A stretch of DNA of 64,000 nt from Blautia sp. MSJ-19 (GCF_018918125.1 NZ_JAHLQA010000044.1:1-64000); one strand, 5' to 3'. Positions 8,804 through 17,625 are shown, counted from the first letter of the stretch. Notes: generated by a model from the sequence alone, not told the origin. Translations and numbers: made by a program.

Positions 8804-10141
8804 TTACCCCCGCTTCCTTGTGATCCACAGAAATGTACATGTAAATATGATTCCTTTGACGATCGATGTTGCAGAAAGTGCCCACCAGATTCCGCTGAGT
8901 CCCATGATTCCGCCGAGAATAATTGCGAGCGGGATTCTGGCGCTGGTAAAGGTGATACTGATGATACTACAGAGTCTCGTCCTGCCAAGTCCGGACAAAG
9001 CCCCTACTGTTGTCAGTTCCACACACATAAATGCCTCGCTGAATCCAATGATCACGAGATAACCAACTGCTGTCTCAACTGCCTTCGGTTCGTGGAAAAA
9101 GATATCTGCGATCACATTGGGGAAGCATATGAATGCAAGTGAGATCAACACTCCCCAGATTCCAACCGTCCATAGTGATGCTTTGTAACCTTTTTTCACA
9201 CGGTTCATTTTACCGGCTCCGTAATTCTGCGCAATAAAAGCATTCAGTGCCGCCGCAAAACCATCTGCCGTATTCCAGGAGATCGACTCGATCTGTCCAC
9301 CGACTCTCTGTGTCGCAACTGCCTCTGCGCCATATCCCGATACCATTCGTGTCAGAACCATAGAAATTGCACAGTATGCCATTCCCTGAATCGCTGTCGG
9401 GATTCCAATCTTGCAGATTCCACCCAGATATTCACGTGGGATTCTGGCAAAAAGCCGGATTCCTTTCAGTACATTTTCTTTTTTCCGTACAATAATCGCA
9501 AGAACCATAATGCTCATAACGATCGCCTGTGCCGTTACCGTTGCAATTGCAGCTCCGATCACACCCAATTTCGGAAAAGGTCCCGGTCCAAGGATCAGAA
9601 TGGGATCCAGGATCATGTTTGTGACAAGCCCGATCAGATTCGCCAGAAATGGTGTCTTGGAATCTCCCTGTGCCGTATAGAGTCCTGTCAGCGTCAACGT
9701 CATAAATGAAAATACAATCAGCCCGCACGCAATCCTCGTATACGACATAGCCGCTGCATGCGCCTCGGTATCTGCCAACTGAAAAAAGCCGACCATCTGC
9801 TTCGTAAATACCAGCGAAAGAATCGCATATGCCATTCCCATTGCCGCTGCCAGCTGTACTGCTGTCTGTGCAAATCCATGTGCCCTGTCCCGTTCACCGC
9901 GTCCGATGCACTGTGCAACCTGCACCTGACCGCCCATTCTCGCCATAGAGGCAAGTCCCTGCGAAAGCCAGGTAAACATACCGCCAACTCCAACACCGGC
10001 AACTGCCTTCGATCCAAGCAGCCCGATCCACGCCATATCCGTGATATTATACAAAGTCCCAAGAAACGACGATGCCATAATCGGAATGGCAAGCTTCGTC
10101 AACGTTTTCAGAATAGGACCCTTTGTTAAATTTCCCTCCAT
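8804..10141 (-). CDS. MATE family exporter (second of four)
   Basis: About 445 residues with the MatE duplicated bundle (LAIPIMASSFLGTLYNITDMAWIG at the start, PTAIQGMAYCAISMVLTRMVSGYG at the second half) and the VAQCIGRGERD loop typical of DinF/NorM-like transporters. ATG at 10141 is taken as start; a TTG one codon upstream is also in frame, with AGGA six to nine bases away. The downstream EEP gene starts five bases after its stop, so they form a two-gene operon. Exported substrate unknown. Confidence 0.88.
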   Translation of the reverse strand: MEGNLTKGPILKTLTKLAIPIMASSFLGTLYNITDMAWIGLLGSKAVAGVGVGGMFTWLSQGLASMARMGGQVQVAQCIGRGERDRAHGFAQTAVQLAAAMGMAYAILSLVFTKQMVGFFQLADTEAHAAAMSYTRIACGLIVFSFMTLTLTGLYTAQGDSKTPFLANLIGLVTNMILDPILILGPGPFPKLGVIGAAIATVTAQAIVMSIMVLAIIVRKKENVLKGIRLFARIPREYLGGICKIGIPTAIQGMAYCAISMVLTRMVSGYGAEAVATQRVGGQIESISWNTADGFAAALNAFIAQNYGAGKMNRVKKGYKASLWTVGIWGVLISLAFICFPNVIADIFFHEPKAVETAVGYLVIIGFSEAFMCVELTTVGALSGLGRTRLCSIISITFTSARIPLAIILGGIMGLSGIWWALSATSIVKGIIFTCTFLWITRKRG

Positions 10142-10283
10142 CAATTAAATTCCTCATCCGTTTTTATTTTCACTCTATTATGCAGATCTGGATCCATCTC
10201 AGAATTCCAGATATCTTTTGCATATCATCCAGTATTCCTATTATACATGGTTTGCAATATGTTTTCACCATATATTTCATACA

Positions 10284-10323
10284 GAAAAAAAGCTCTCACC
10301 ACGTTTCATTGTGATGTGAGCTT
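10284..10323 (-). terminator. Terminator after the YbjQ-family gene
   Basis: An interrupted stem (AAGCTC...CAC with GTG...GAGCTT, 10290-10323) is followed in the minus-strand RNA by U7 (A-run 10284-10290). It lies 14 bases past the stop at 10337. Confidence 0.65.
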
Positions 10324-10336
10324 CTTTCGACCATTT

Positions 10337-10648
10337 TTATTTATATTTCACCGCAGTTCCATAAGCGATCACTTCTGCTGCCCCTGCCATGACCTGAGAG
10401 GAGCCATACTTGACACCGATCACCGCATCGGCATCCATCTCTTTTGCCTCATCTACCATACGCTTCGTGGCAATCTGTCTTGCCTCATTCAGCATTTCTG
10501 TATAACCTACGATCTCGCCTCCAACCAGGGTTTTCATACCTGCCATGAAATCTCTGCCGACGTTCTTGGTCTGCACAACGGTTCCTTTTACGATTCCGAG
10601 TGGCTCAAAATCCACTCCCGGGATATATTCAATACTTAGAAGCTTCAT
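10337..10648 (-). CDS. YbjQ/UPF0145 family protein
   Basis: 103 residues covering the whole UPF0145 (YbjQ) fold: PGVDFEPLGIVKGTVVQTKNVGRD, the GYTEMLNEARQIATKRM helix, and DADAVIGVKYGSSQVMAGAAEVIAYGTAV. The family forms pentameric rings and has been called a putative heavy-metal-binding domain; its true role is unsettled. Its start lies inside the end of the upstream merR-like gene (20-base overlap), so it is the second gene of that operon and probably under the same effector-responsive promoter. Confidence 0.88.
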   Translation of the reverse strand: MKLLSIEYIPGVDFEPLGIVKGTVVQTKNVGRDFMAGMKTLVGGEIVGYTEMLNEARQIATKRMVDEAKEMDADAVIGVKYGSSQVMAGAAEVIAYGTAVKYK

Positions 10649-11270
10649 CTTCTTCTCCTCCTTCGATCTCTTTCATTCTTCCTGCAAGTGCTATGAGCGT
10701 TCCTGCAATGATGACTGCCGGGATCCCTGTGATCAGCAAAAGCAGTCCCAGCGGAATCGGGTCCTGCGTGTTTGCCCAGAATACGATTACGATCGTAAGT
10801 AGCATGAGCACCGTCATAACCGCTGCACCGATGATCGCTCCCGTTCTTTTTTTCTTGTGCACATCCGTTTTGTTTACGTTCATAAACTTTGCACCTTCTT
10901 TCTCCATCTGCTCGATTTCTTCCAGACAGTCCTCTGCATTCAGAGATTCCAGTGACCGGTGTTCCAGGATCAGGCGTTCGCACATGTCCTGCATCTTCAA
11001 AAGACCTTCCTTTCGATGTTCCAGTTCTTTGAGATGCTGTTCCAGACAGATCTGCAGGCTTTTCTTTTTTTCGAAGAGAAGTTTCATTTCTTCTATGGAA
11101 ATATCCATCTTTCGGAATAATTTGATCTCCTGAAGCCGTATGACATCCTCCTGATGATATTCCCTGTATCCGTTTTCGGCACGTTCTACATTGAGAAGCC
11201 CCTGGTCTTCATAAAAACGGATATTTTTTCTTGTGATTCCTACAAGCTCTTCCACCTGTTTGATCTTCAT
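10629..11270 (-). CDS. MerR-type regulator with C-terminal membrane anchor
   Basis: 213 residues. An N-terminal MerR winged helix-turn-helix (MKIKQVEELVGITRKNIRFYEDQGLL) and long dimerisation coiled coil (to about residue 115) are joined to two predicted membrane segments (AAVMTVLMLLTIVIVFW and GLLLLITGIPAVIIAGTLIALAG, about 145-200). A membrane-tethered MerR protein is unusual, because most family members bind a soluble effector or metal. It is followed by ybjQ with overlap. The promoter upstream has the 19-bp spacer and palindrome expected for MerR control, so autoregulation is likely. Confidence 0.85.
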   Translation of the reverse strand: MKIKQVEELVGITRKNIRFYEDQGLLNVERAENGYREYHQEDVIRLQEIKLFRKMDISIEEMKLLFEKKKSLQICLEQHLKELEHRKEGLLKMQDMCERLILEHRSLESLNAEDCLEEIEQMEKEGAKFMNVNKTDVHKKKRTGAIIGAAVMTVLMLLTIVIVFWANTQDPIPLGLLLLITGIPAVIIAGTLIALAGRMKEIEGGEEDEASKY

Positions 11271-11331
11271 TGCGCTACCTCTTACTTTCCTGACAGTCTG
11301 AAAAACTCTTCATATCGCTGTCTGTACTTGT

Positions 11332-11362
11332 TTTATACAGCTTCCATAAGGTGGAAGGTCAA
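11332..11362 (-). promoter_or_regulatory. MerR-type promoter with 19-bp spacer and operator palindrome
   Basis: On the minus strand, -35 TTGACC (11357-11362) and -10 TATAAA (11332-11337) are separated by exactly 19 bp. The spacer carries a perfect CTTCCA/TGGAAG inverted repeat (11341-11346 and 11352-11357). Overlong spacers with a centred dyad are the hallmark of promoters remodelled by MerR proteins. It lies about 60 bp before the merR-like ATG. Confidence 0.75.
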
Positions 11363-11417
11363 GTGTTTTTTGAAAATTTGTTTTTTTCGTAAATTCACAT
11401 GTCCCGCTGCTCACAAA

Positions 11418-12728
11418 TTATTGTTTATCACTTCTTACTATAGCAACGATGGATGCAAGCAGAAGAAACATCGGGTAAAAAAGTTTCGGAATGATCTGAA
11501 AAGCAGAAATTTCACCACCCAGCTCATTGACCGCTGAGATTGCCACGAGCATCTGTGCACCATATGGAATGATTCCCTGAAAGATACAGGAAAAAGTATC
11601 CAGCAGGGAGGCAGTTTTTCTTGGTGCGATCCCATACTCCTGTGCCATCTCTCTAGCAATCGGATTTGCCATGACAATGGCTACTGTATTATTCGCAGTT
11701 GCAATATCCATGGCTCCGACAAGAAGTCCCATACCAAGCTGCCCGCCTTTTCTGCCACGGAAGATTTTGTGGATCCAGCCAAGAAGTGCATCAAAACCGC
11801 CGTACTCACGAATCAGCGCACACATCGCCGCTACCAGGATCGCCACCATACAGGTCTCAAACATTCCTGATACGCCGGATCCCATATTCGTCAGAAGATC
11901 AACTGGCGTGATGTGCCCTCCGGCAAGCATGATGATCGCGCCGGAAACAATTCCTGTCAGAAGAACCACAAATACATTAATTCCAATAATACCGCCGATC
12001 AGCACCAGAACATACGGCAGTATCTGAAGCAGATGATAGGACTGGCTGACATGTCCCTGAATCTCCGTCTGAAAAGACAGGATCAGAATCAGAACAAGTG
12101 TGGTCAGTGCCGCCGGAAATGCTATCCAGAAATTTTCACGGAATTTATCTTTCATCTCACAGCCCTGTCCGTTGCAGGCTGCGATCGTGGTATCAGAAAT
12201 GAAAGAAAGGTTGTCGCCGAACATCGCGCCTCCCATGACCGACGCCACACAGAATGCCAGGTCAAAACCTGACGCACTGGAAACAGCCGCCGCGATCGGC
12301 ACCAGAAGCGTGATCGTTCCCACAGAAGTTCCCATTGCTACCGATACAAAACACGCAACTACAAATAAAACCGCTACAGAAAATCTCGCCGGAATCAGCG
12401 TCAGCATAAAATATGCCACACTTTCCGCGCTGCTTCTTCCTACCACGCCGACAAAAGAGCCTGCTGCGAGAAAGATCAGAAGCATTGTAATGATATTTTT
12501 GTCTCCGACCCCATGCGCCATGATCTCAAGTTTCCTGTCAAAACTTACTGCCCTGTTCTGCAGACAGGCAACCAGGATTGCGGCAAGAAATGTAACCACG
12601 ATCGGTACATTATAAAATCCCATCGGAATCTTCATCACATACTCAAACAAAATGCCAAGTCCCAGGTACAGTATGAGAAATATCCCAATTGGCAGAAGTG
12701 CGATGGCATTGCCTTTTTCTTTTTTCAT
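11418..12728 (-). CDS. NhaC-family Na+/H+ antiporter-like transporter
   Basis: 436 residues and about eleven membrane segments. Motifs recall the NhaC/ArsB-related antiporter family (GTSVGTITLLVPIAAAVS, MGGAMFGDNLSFISDTTIAA, LVGAMDIATANNTVAIVMANP). Substrates in this family are Na+/H+ or amino acid pairs such as malate/lactate, so the coupling ion is not certain. The open frame continues to 12842, but GAGGATTTGATAATG places the start at 12728. The upstream leader contains a promoter and an intrinsic terminator, so expression is probably set by attenuation. Confidence 0.82.
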   Translation of the reverse strand: MKKEKGNAIALLPIGIFLILYLGLGILFEYVMKIPMGFYNVPIVVTFLAAILVACLQNRAVSFDRKLEIMAHGVGDKNIITMLLIFLAAGSFVGVVGRSSAESVAYFMLTLIPARFSVAVLFVVACFVSVAMGTSVGTITLLVPIAAAVSSASGFDLAFCVASVMGGAMFGDNLSFISDTTIAACNGQGCEMKDKFRENFWIAFPAALTTLVLILILSFQTEIQGHVSQSYHLLQILPYVLVLIGGIIGINVFVVLLTGIVSGAIIMLAGGHITPVDLLTNMGSGVSGMFETCMVAILVAAMCALIREYGGFDALLGWIHKIFRGRKGGQLGMGLLVGAMDIATANNTVAIVMANPIAREMAQEYGIAPRKTASLLDTFSCIFQGIIPYGAQMLVAISAVNELGGEISAFQIIPKLFYPMFLLLASIVAIVRSDKQ

Positions 12729-12755
12729 TATCAAATCCTCTTCCATAATAATAGT

Positions 12756-12785
12756 AAAAAAATATGGGAAGGCTAAGCTTCCCAT
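12756..12785 (-). terminator. Intrinsic terminator/attenuator in the nhaC-like leader
   Basis: A perfect 8-bp stem (ATGGGAAG 12764-12771, CTTCCCAT 12778-12785) has a 6-nt loop and is followed in the minus-strand RNA by seven U. It sits between the promoter at 12810-12838 and the start codon at 12728, so the gene can be reached only by readthrough. It may alternatively just end the upstream ABC operon. Confidence 0.7.
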
Positions 12786-12809
12786 GTAGAAATCTTTATT
12801 TCTGTAATT

Positions 12810-12838
12810 ATAATAGGTTATTTCTCCGATTCTGTCAA
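12810..12838 (-). promoter_or_regulatory. Sigma-A promoter for the nhaC-like gene
   Basis: On the minus strand, TTGACA (12833-12838) and TATTAT (12810-12815) are spaced 17 bp. Transcription would begin near 12803, about 18 nt before the terminator hairpin, leaving a very short leader. Confidence 0.7.
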
Positions 12839-12859
12839 TCAAAATGGAAGAGGATTCAA

Positions 12860-13597
12860 TTACGCCCGGATGTCTCTTTTTTTCAGAAACATTCCAGCAA
12901 CTAGAAACATTGTTACCAGCCAGAAACTACAGCTGAAAAAGAATAAAATGTAATCTCCTCCGCCAAACACATCTTTGCTTTTGTTGGCGTTCATGCCTGC
13001 CTGCATCAGTGCATAAGGCCAGAACAGAGAAAGGCCTTTGCTCCCTGCCAGCAGACCAGTGATGCCGCCCACCAGCCCGAGAAAGATCGGAATGGCAAAG
13101 CTTCGGATGACCATAGCCAGTACAAGCTGTGCCGCAATGACCGCAAGTGCTCCCAATGCACCGCGAAGAAGAAAAGCCAGCAGGATCATCGGTGGAACTC
13201 CCGGAAGATGTGCAAAAACTTTTCCACAAAACGCATACAGCAAAAATACAAACAGATGTGTCAAAAGAGCCAGTTTTGCCACCACAACAAATTTCGCCAG
13301 AAAAAGATCTATCGGTCTGACCGGGCTTGTCATAATAAGATTCCAGTTGTGTCCAAGATGTTCCATTCTCCACAGATAGGCTGCATAAGCAGCCACCATT
13401 GCAGGAAAGAAAAACATCGAATAAAACAATGTATGCTGTGTCCAGAGGCTGTACCAGCCATCTTTGAGGATCTCCAGATTTTGCAGATAATTAAACGTTC
13501 CATATATTGCGGAAATGAGTGGCAATGCAAAAAACAGCCCCCAGATCGGAGACGCATGCAGTTTTCGGTTTTCTGCCTGAATACAGTGCTTCAACAT
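12860..13597 (-). CDS. ABC-2 permease, lantibiotic-immunity type (second permease)
   Basis: 245 residues with six membrane segments (for example WGLFFALPLISAIYGTF, LALLTHLFVFLLYAFCGKVF). It resembles the MutG/EpiG/NisG or CprC type permeases that pair with a BcrA-like ATPase. It is the last gene of a three-gene operon and begins three bases after the previous permease. Role inferred from the operon: removal of cationic antimicrobial peptides or lantibiotics from the membrane. No lantibiotic structural gene is present, so defence rather than self-immunity is likely. Confidence 0.82.
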   Translation of the reverse strand: MLKHCIQAENRKLHASPIWGLFFALPLISAIYGTFNYLQNLEILKDGWYSLWTQHTLFYSMFFFPAMVAAYAAYLWRMEHLGHNWNLIMTSPVRPIDLFLAKFVVVAKLALLTHLFVFLLYAFCGKVFAHLPGVPPMILLAFLLRGALGALAVIAAQLVLAMVIRSFAIPIFLGLVGGITGLLAGSKGLSLFWPYALMQAGMNANKSKDVFGGGDYILFFFSCSFWLVTMFLVAGMFLKKRDIRA

Positions 13598-13600
13598 CTT

Positions 13601-14353
13601 TTACACCTCCTGTTTCTGTACTCTTCGCCATGCTGTATAGAACAAGCTCATGACCAGCAGCACAGTAAAAATGAGCAGCCCCCAATTGTACGGCCGTGTT
13701 CCATAAGTAACCGTATGTGCAGCCTGGTCCCAGTTTGCAACTTCATAAGTTCCCAGTGGAACAAAATAACCCCAAGGAACAAAATAGCTGACGACCTTTG
13801 GCATAAAAGCAGAAAACAGCCCGGTCAATGATGCTATGATTCCTGCACAGAGTGCCAGAAGCGGATTTCCGGTCAGCAGCATGAGCAGAAATGCACCAAA
13901 AAAGAGCATCAGTTCCACTGCCAGTGTACAGCCTGTCAGATAAAAAAATTGACTTATTGGAAAATCCTCTGTGTAACCATATATTTTTCCTGTCAGAAAT
14001 ATGCCTCCCATTTCCAGAAAGGTCACAAGCAGAACTTCCATGATACCAAACAAAGCTTTTCCAAGGAACAGACTCCTACGGCTCTGCAGAGTATAAAGAA
14101 GTTTCCAGGTACTTCCCTTGACTTCCATATCCCATAACCGGCTTGCCAGTACTGCCATTACGATCGGAAGAATCAGCACATTGGCAATCGGAATGCTGTA
14201 AAACAATGCACTATACGCATTTGCCAGTTCATCCGGACCGGGCGATAACAGACCGCCTGTCCACAGCATTACGATCAAAGGGACCACCAGGCAGAACAGC
14301 AGATCATGCCTGCGGTGAGCTTTTTGTACTTCTACACGAAAAGCACCTGCCAT
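13601..14353 (-). CDS. ABC-2 permease, lantibiotic-immunity type (first permease)
   Basis: 250 residues with six membrane segments; N-terminus MAGAFRVEVQKAHRRHDLLFC is characteristic of MutE/EpiE/CprB-like permeases, with WDMEVKGSTWKLLYTLQSRRSLFLGK after the second segment. The start codon follows the ATPase stop by one base. It forms the membrane heterodimer with the next gene product. Start supported by GGAGG seven bases upstream. Confidence 0.84.
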   Translation of the reverse strand: MAGAFRVEVQKAHRRHDLLFCLVVPLIVMLWTGGLLSPGPDELANAYSALFYSIPIANVLILPIVMAVLASRLWDMEVKGSTWKLLYTLQSRRSLFLGKALFGIMEVLLVTFLEMGGIFLTGKIYGYTEDFPISQFFYLTGCTLAVELMLFFGAFLLMLLTGNPLLALCAGIIASLTGLFSAFMPKVVSYFVPWGYFVPLGTYEVANWDQAAHTVTYGTRPYNWGLLIFTVLLVMSLFYTAWRRVQKQEV

Positions 14354-14354
14354 A

Positions 14355-15281
14355 TCATGCCACCTCCCCGCCGTTCTGTGTCAGACTCAGGAAAATTTCT
14401 TCCAGGCTTTTTGTCTCCGAAGTCAGTCCGACAACTCCGACACCATTTTCAGCAAGTGTTCGGACCAGTGCCGCCAGTATTTCATCAGAAATCGACGGCA
14501 GCTGCAGGATATCGGGATGATGTGTCATTGTCTGTGTCAGAATGCCCTGACGGTTCAGTATGTCAATTCCTTTTTTCACATTTAATACTCGAATCTGGAG
14601 GCCGCCCCGGCTGTGCTTACGCAGTTCCTGCAGGGAACCTTCGAATATCATTTTTCCATGATCCAGAATTCCAAGCTGTGTGACCATCTGCTCCATTTCA
14701 CCGAGCAGATGACTGGAGATCAGTACCGTCGCTCCGGTGCTTTTCGGCATGGACGCAATGAGACTGCGCATTTCCTGGATTCCTGCAGGGTCGAGACCAT
14801 TGGTCGGCTCATCCAGAATCAGCAGTTTGGGATTGCCAAGTAATGCCATTGCAATGCCAAGCCGCTGTTTCATTCCAAGAGAGTACTGCCCGACTTTGCG
14901 GTTTGCATCAGCAGTCAGATGTACGATCTCCAAAACACGATCAATGTCTTTGTGGTCGATGTCTTTCAGGTCTGCAATGATCTTAAGATTTTCACGTGCC
15001 GTCAGGTGCAGGTAACCTGACGGGGACTCGATCAGGCTTCCCGTCTTTCTCAGCAATGCGATACGATTTTCCTCATTCATCGTATGTCCGAATAGTTTTA
15101 CACTGCCGCTGGTCGGGTGTACCAGACCAAGCAGGATTTTCATACTTGTCGATTTTCCGGCACCGTTGGGGCCAAGAAAACCGTAGACGCAGCCCTGCGG
15201 TACTGACAGATTCAGATGATCCACTACGATACGACCATTGTAGCTTTTGCAGAGGTCGTGGGTTTCAATAACAGAAATCAT
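14355..15281 (-). CDS. ABC transporter ATPase, BcrA/lantibiotic-protection type
   Basis: 308 residues. Walker A GPNGAGKS (about 37-44), Q-loop near SLIESPSGY, signature YSLGMKQRLGIAMAL, Walker B LLILDEPTNGLDPAG and the H-loop SSHLL are all intact. The C-terminal ~90 residues match the extension of bacitracin/lantibiotic ATPases (BcrA, NisF, CprA). It energises the two permeases encoded downstream. The operon diverges from a response regulator and kinase pair, an arrangement like the CprABC-CprRK system of Clostridioides difficile. Confidence 0.9.
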   Translation of the reverse strand: MISVIETHDLCKSYNGRIVVDHLNLSVPQGCVYGFLGPNGAGKSTSMKILLGLVHPTSGSVKLFGHTMNEENRIALLRKTGSLIESPSGYLHLTARENLKIIADLKDIDHKDIDRVLEIVHLTADANRKVGQYSLGMKQRLGIAMALLGNPKLLILDEPTNGLDPAGIQEMRSLIASMPKSTGATVLISSHLLGEMEQMVTQLGILDHGKMIFEGSLQELRKHSRGGLQIRVLNVKKGIDILNRQGILTQTMTHHPDILQLPSISDEILAALVRTLAENGVGVVGLTSETKSLEEIFLSLTQNGGEVA

Positions 15282-15393
15282 ATACTATTCGCTCCTTCTT
15301 ATTAAAAATATTGTCACTTTGCAAATTCCGGTTCCATATCAGGATTTCCAAACACTCTTCCTGTTGGAACAGTTTAAAGCTTACACTGTCTAC

Positions 15394-15432
15394 CTTAATC
15401 CATCGCAAACCCTGTCTTAATTTTGGCTTAAG
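15394..15432. promoter_or_regulatory. Helically phased CTTAA direct repeats, probable response-regulator site
   Basis: CTTAA occurs at 15394, 15416 and 15427, that is 22 and 11 bp apart on one face of the helix. It lies in the 239-bp region between the divergent ABC and two-component genes. OmpR-type regulators bind such direct repeats with about 11-bp phase. The owner is presumably the adjacent regulator; binding is inferred. Confidence 0.5.
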
Positions 15433-15520
15433 TTTTTGGGATTTTCAGATAGAGTGATTGAAAGTATGATATAGTAAAACTGAATTTAAGACTGACTGAT
15501 TGTTTGAAAGGATTCTGATT

Positions 15521-16240
15521 ATGAACAGTATTTATGAAGTTCGGATTCTGATCGTAGATGATAACAAAGATCTGCTTCGTCTTCTCTGCGAGCAGCTGTC
15601 TGGTGCAGGTTACAGACATATCCAGACCGCAGAAAACTGTGCTACGGCCAAAAAACTGTTTGCGGCTGAGATCCCGGAACTGATGATCCTGGATATCAAC
15701 CTTCCGGACGGCGATGGTTTTTCCCTGTTCCGTACTCTGCGTGCCAAAGCAGACGTTCCGGCTCTTTTTCTCTCCGCAAGAGATGCCGATGCGGACCGTT
15801 TATTTGGACTCGGACTTGGTGCAGATGATTACCTGACAAAGCCTTTTCTGATACAGGAACTGCTTCTTCGTGTTCAGCATATCCTGCAGAGAACTTATCG
15901 TGCAGAACTCGCCCGCACCAAGTCAAAAGAGTTGAAACTTGCAGATCGAAGTGTGAATCTGAACGATGCCCTCGTTACGCTTTCAGACGGAGATACGATT
16001 CCTCTGACAGCCACAGAACTGGCACTGCTTCGCAAACTGGCGGATAACCGCGGACATATCGTGACTTATGATTCTCTCTGTTCTGCTGTCTGGGGTGCAG
16101 ATTACTATGGATATGAAAACAGTCTCGGTGTTCATATCCGTCACCTGCGCCAGAAACTGGAGCAGGATCCAAACCAGCCGCGCTGTCTGCTTACTGTGCG
16201 GGGAATTGGCTATAAACTGGCAAAGGAGGAACTGGCGTGA
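15521..16240 (+). CDS. OmpR/PhoB-family response regulator (CprR/NisR-like)
   Basis: 239 residues. The receiver has the acidic pair in IVDDNKD, phospho-acceptor Asp in LMILDINLPDGDG, switch Ser in LFLSARDAD and Lys in YLTKPF. The winged-helix effector (about 140-235) has PLTATELALLRKLADN, YGYENSLGVHIRHLRQKLE and TVRGIGYKL. The frame is open seven codons earlier, but AAAGGA nine bases before the ATG at 15521 supports this start. Its stop overlaps the kinase GTG. Expected to activate the divergent ABC operon when peptide antibiotics are sensed. Confidence 0.92.
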   Translation: MNSIYEVRILIVDDNKDLLRLLCEQLSGAGYRHIQTAENCATAKKLFAAEIPELMILDINLPDGDGFSLFRTLRAKADVPALFLSARDADADRLFGLGLGADDYLTKPFLIQELLLRVQHILQRTYRAELARTKSKELKLADRSVNLNDALVTLSDGDTIPLTATELALLRKLADNRGHIVTYDSLCSAVWGADYYGYENSLGVHIRHLRQKLEQDPNQPRCLLTVRGIGYKLAKEELA

Positions 16241-17601
16241 AAACTTTTGCCCGACTGATCTGGCGATATGTACTGACAGCAGTTGGCGTTGTGCTTCTAC
16301 TGTTGGTTCTGACAATTTCACTTCTGGGATGGATTGGCTGGCGTGAAGGATATCTTCAGCCGCAACGTGAATATTCCTGTAGTGAAATTGCAGATTCTAT
16401 GGTTAAAACAGACAATGGAATGACTTTTGGAACAGAACATGCTCCGGAAGAATGGATGGACGGTTATGCATGGGCTATGATCCTTGACGAAAATGGAAAT
16501 GTGAAATGGAATTATGGTCTGCCGGACGAACTGAATCACCATTATTCTTCCAGCGACATCGCCAGTTTTTCCCGCTGGTATCTGGATGATTATCCGGTAT
16601 TCTGCTGGTCCGAAGATTATGGTCTGTTTGTGGCTGGTCTTACCAAGGGAAGTCTCTGGAAATATAATCTTTACAATTCACCAAATGTTCTCCAGGATAT
16701 CGTCCACGGTATTCCGATGGTTGTTCTTGGCATGCTGCTGTTGGTTCTGATCTTTTGTTTATGGATTGGCTGGCACGGAACCAAAAGGTTAAAAATTGTG
16801 GCAGAAGGGCTGGATGCACTGGCTGACGGACAGACTGTCCAGTTACCGACAGATGGCTTTACCGGAGAACTGGCTCAGAAACTGAATCAGACCAGTTCTC
16901 ATCTGCAGAAACGAAATGAAATACTTGTGCGGCGGGACGATACGCGAACGCAGTGGATCGCAGGTGTCAGTCATGATGTACGCACACCTCTGGCTCTGAT
17001 CCTTGGATGGGGAGAACAACTGGAACAGGATTCTTCTCTGCCAGATACAGTACGGCACAAGGCTGCAGGGATCCGTACTCAATGTGAAAAACTTCGCTCT
17101 CTTATTGACGACCTGAACCTGACCAGCAAACTGGAATATGGTGCGCAGCCACTCCGAAAAGAAACTTTCACCGCCGGACCACTGTTCCGGGAACTGGTTG
17201 CTCAATTCTACGACAGTCCCCTGGCAGAAAACTGCGAAATTACGCTGAATCAGACAAATGCCGCCGAACACGCACAGATTTCTGTCGACCGTGCCCTGCT
17301 CGCTCGACTTCTCGAAAATCTGCTGAGCAACAGCGTGCGGCATAATTCTGAATCTGTTAAGATTTCTGTTCAGACTGAAATAACAGAAGATTTTCTATGC
17401 CTGACAGTAAGTGACAACGGCAAAGGCTATCCCCCGGAAGTTCTTGCGGCTCTGAATCTACAGGAAACCAATGAAAATACGCCGCATATTCTGGGACTGC
17501 ATGTGGTCGAGCATATTGCTGCGGCGCATGGCGGAAGAAGTATTTTCGAACAAAATTATCCCAGCGGAGCCAGGACGTGTGTCTGGTTTCCGCTGGGATG
17601 A
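16237..17601 (+). CDS. Sensor histidine kinase partner of the ABC operon
   Basis: 454 residues starting at GTG with AAAGGAGG ten bases upstream, overlapping the regulator stop. TM1 at about 10-32, a ~125-residue extracellular domain, TM2 at about 158-180, a HAMP-like linker, HisKA with AGVSHDVRTPLALILGWGEQ, N box LLENLLSNSVRHN, G1 SDNGKGYPPEV and a final HILGLHVVEHIAAAHGG. The architecture fits NisK/CprK-type sensors of lantibiotics. Convergent with the Wadjet operon, with only 24 bases between the stops. Confidence 0.9.
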   Translation: MKTFARLIWRYVLTAVGVVLLLLVLTISLLGWIGWREGYLQPQREYSCSEIADSMVKTDNGMTFGTEHAPEEWMDGYAWAMILDENGNVKWNYGLPDELNHHYSSSDIASFSRWYLDDYPVFCWSEDYGLFVAGLTKGSLWKYNLYNSPNVLQDIVHGIPMVVLGMLLLVLIFCLWIGWHGTKRLKIVAEGLDALADGQTVQLPTDGFTGELAQKLNQTSSHLQKRNEILVRRDDTRTQWIAGVSHDVRTPLALILGWGEQLEQDSSLPDTVRHKAAGIRTQCEKLRSLIDDLNLTSKLEYGAQPLRKETFTAGPLFRELVAQFYDSPLAENCEITLNQTNAAEHAQISVDRALLARLLENLLSNSVRHNSESVKISVQTEITEDFLCLTVSDNGKGYPPEVLAALNLQETNENTPHILGLHVVEHIAAAHGGRSIFEQNYPSGARTCVWFPLG

Positions 17602-17625
17602 TATTCCCATATTAATCTCATATTC

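Noticed and set aside
8800-8988. Longer N-terminus of the EEP-family protein
   Set aside because: The upstream part overlaps the MATE gene, has no ribosome binding site and would put about 60 polar residues before a clear signal anchor. ATG 8799 has a good site.
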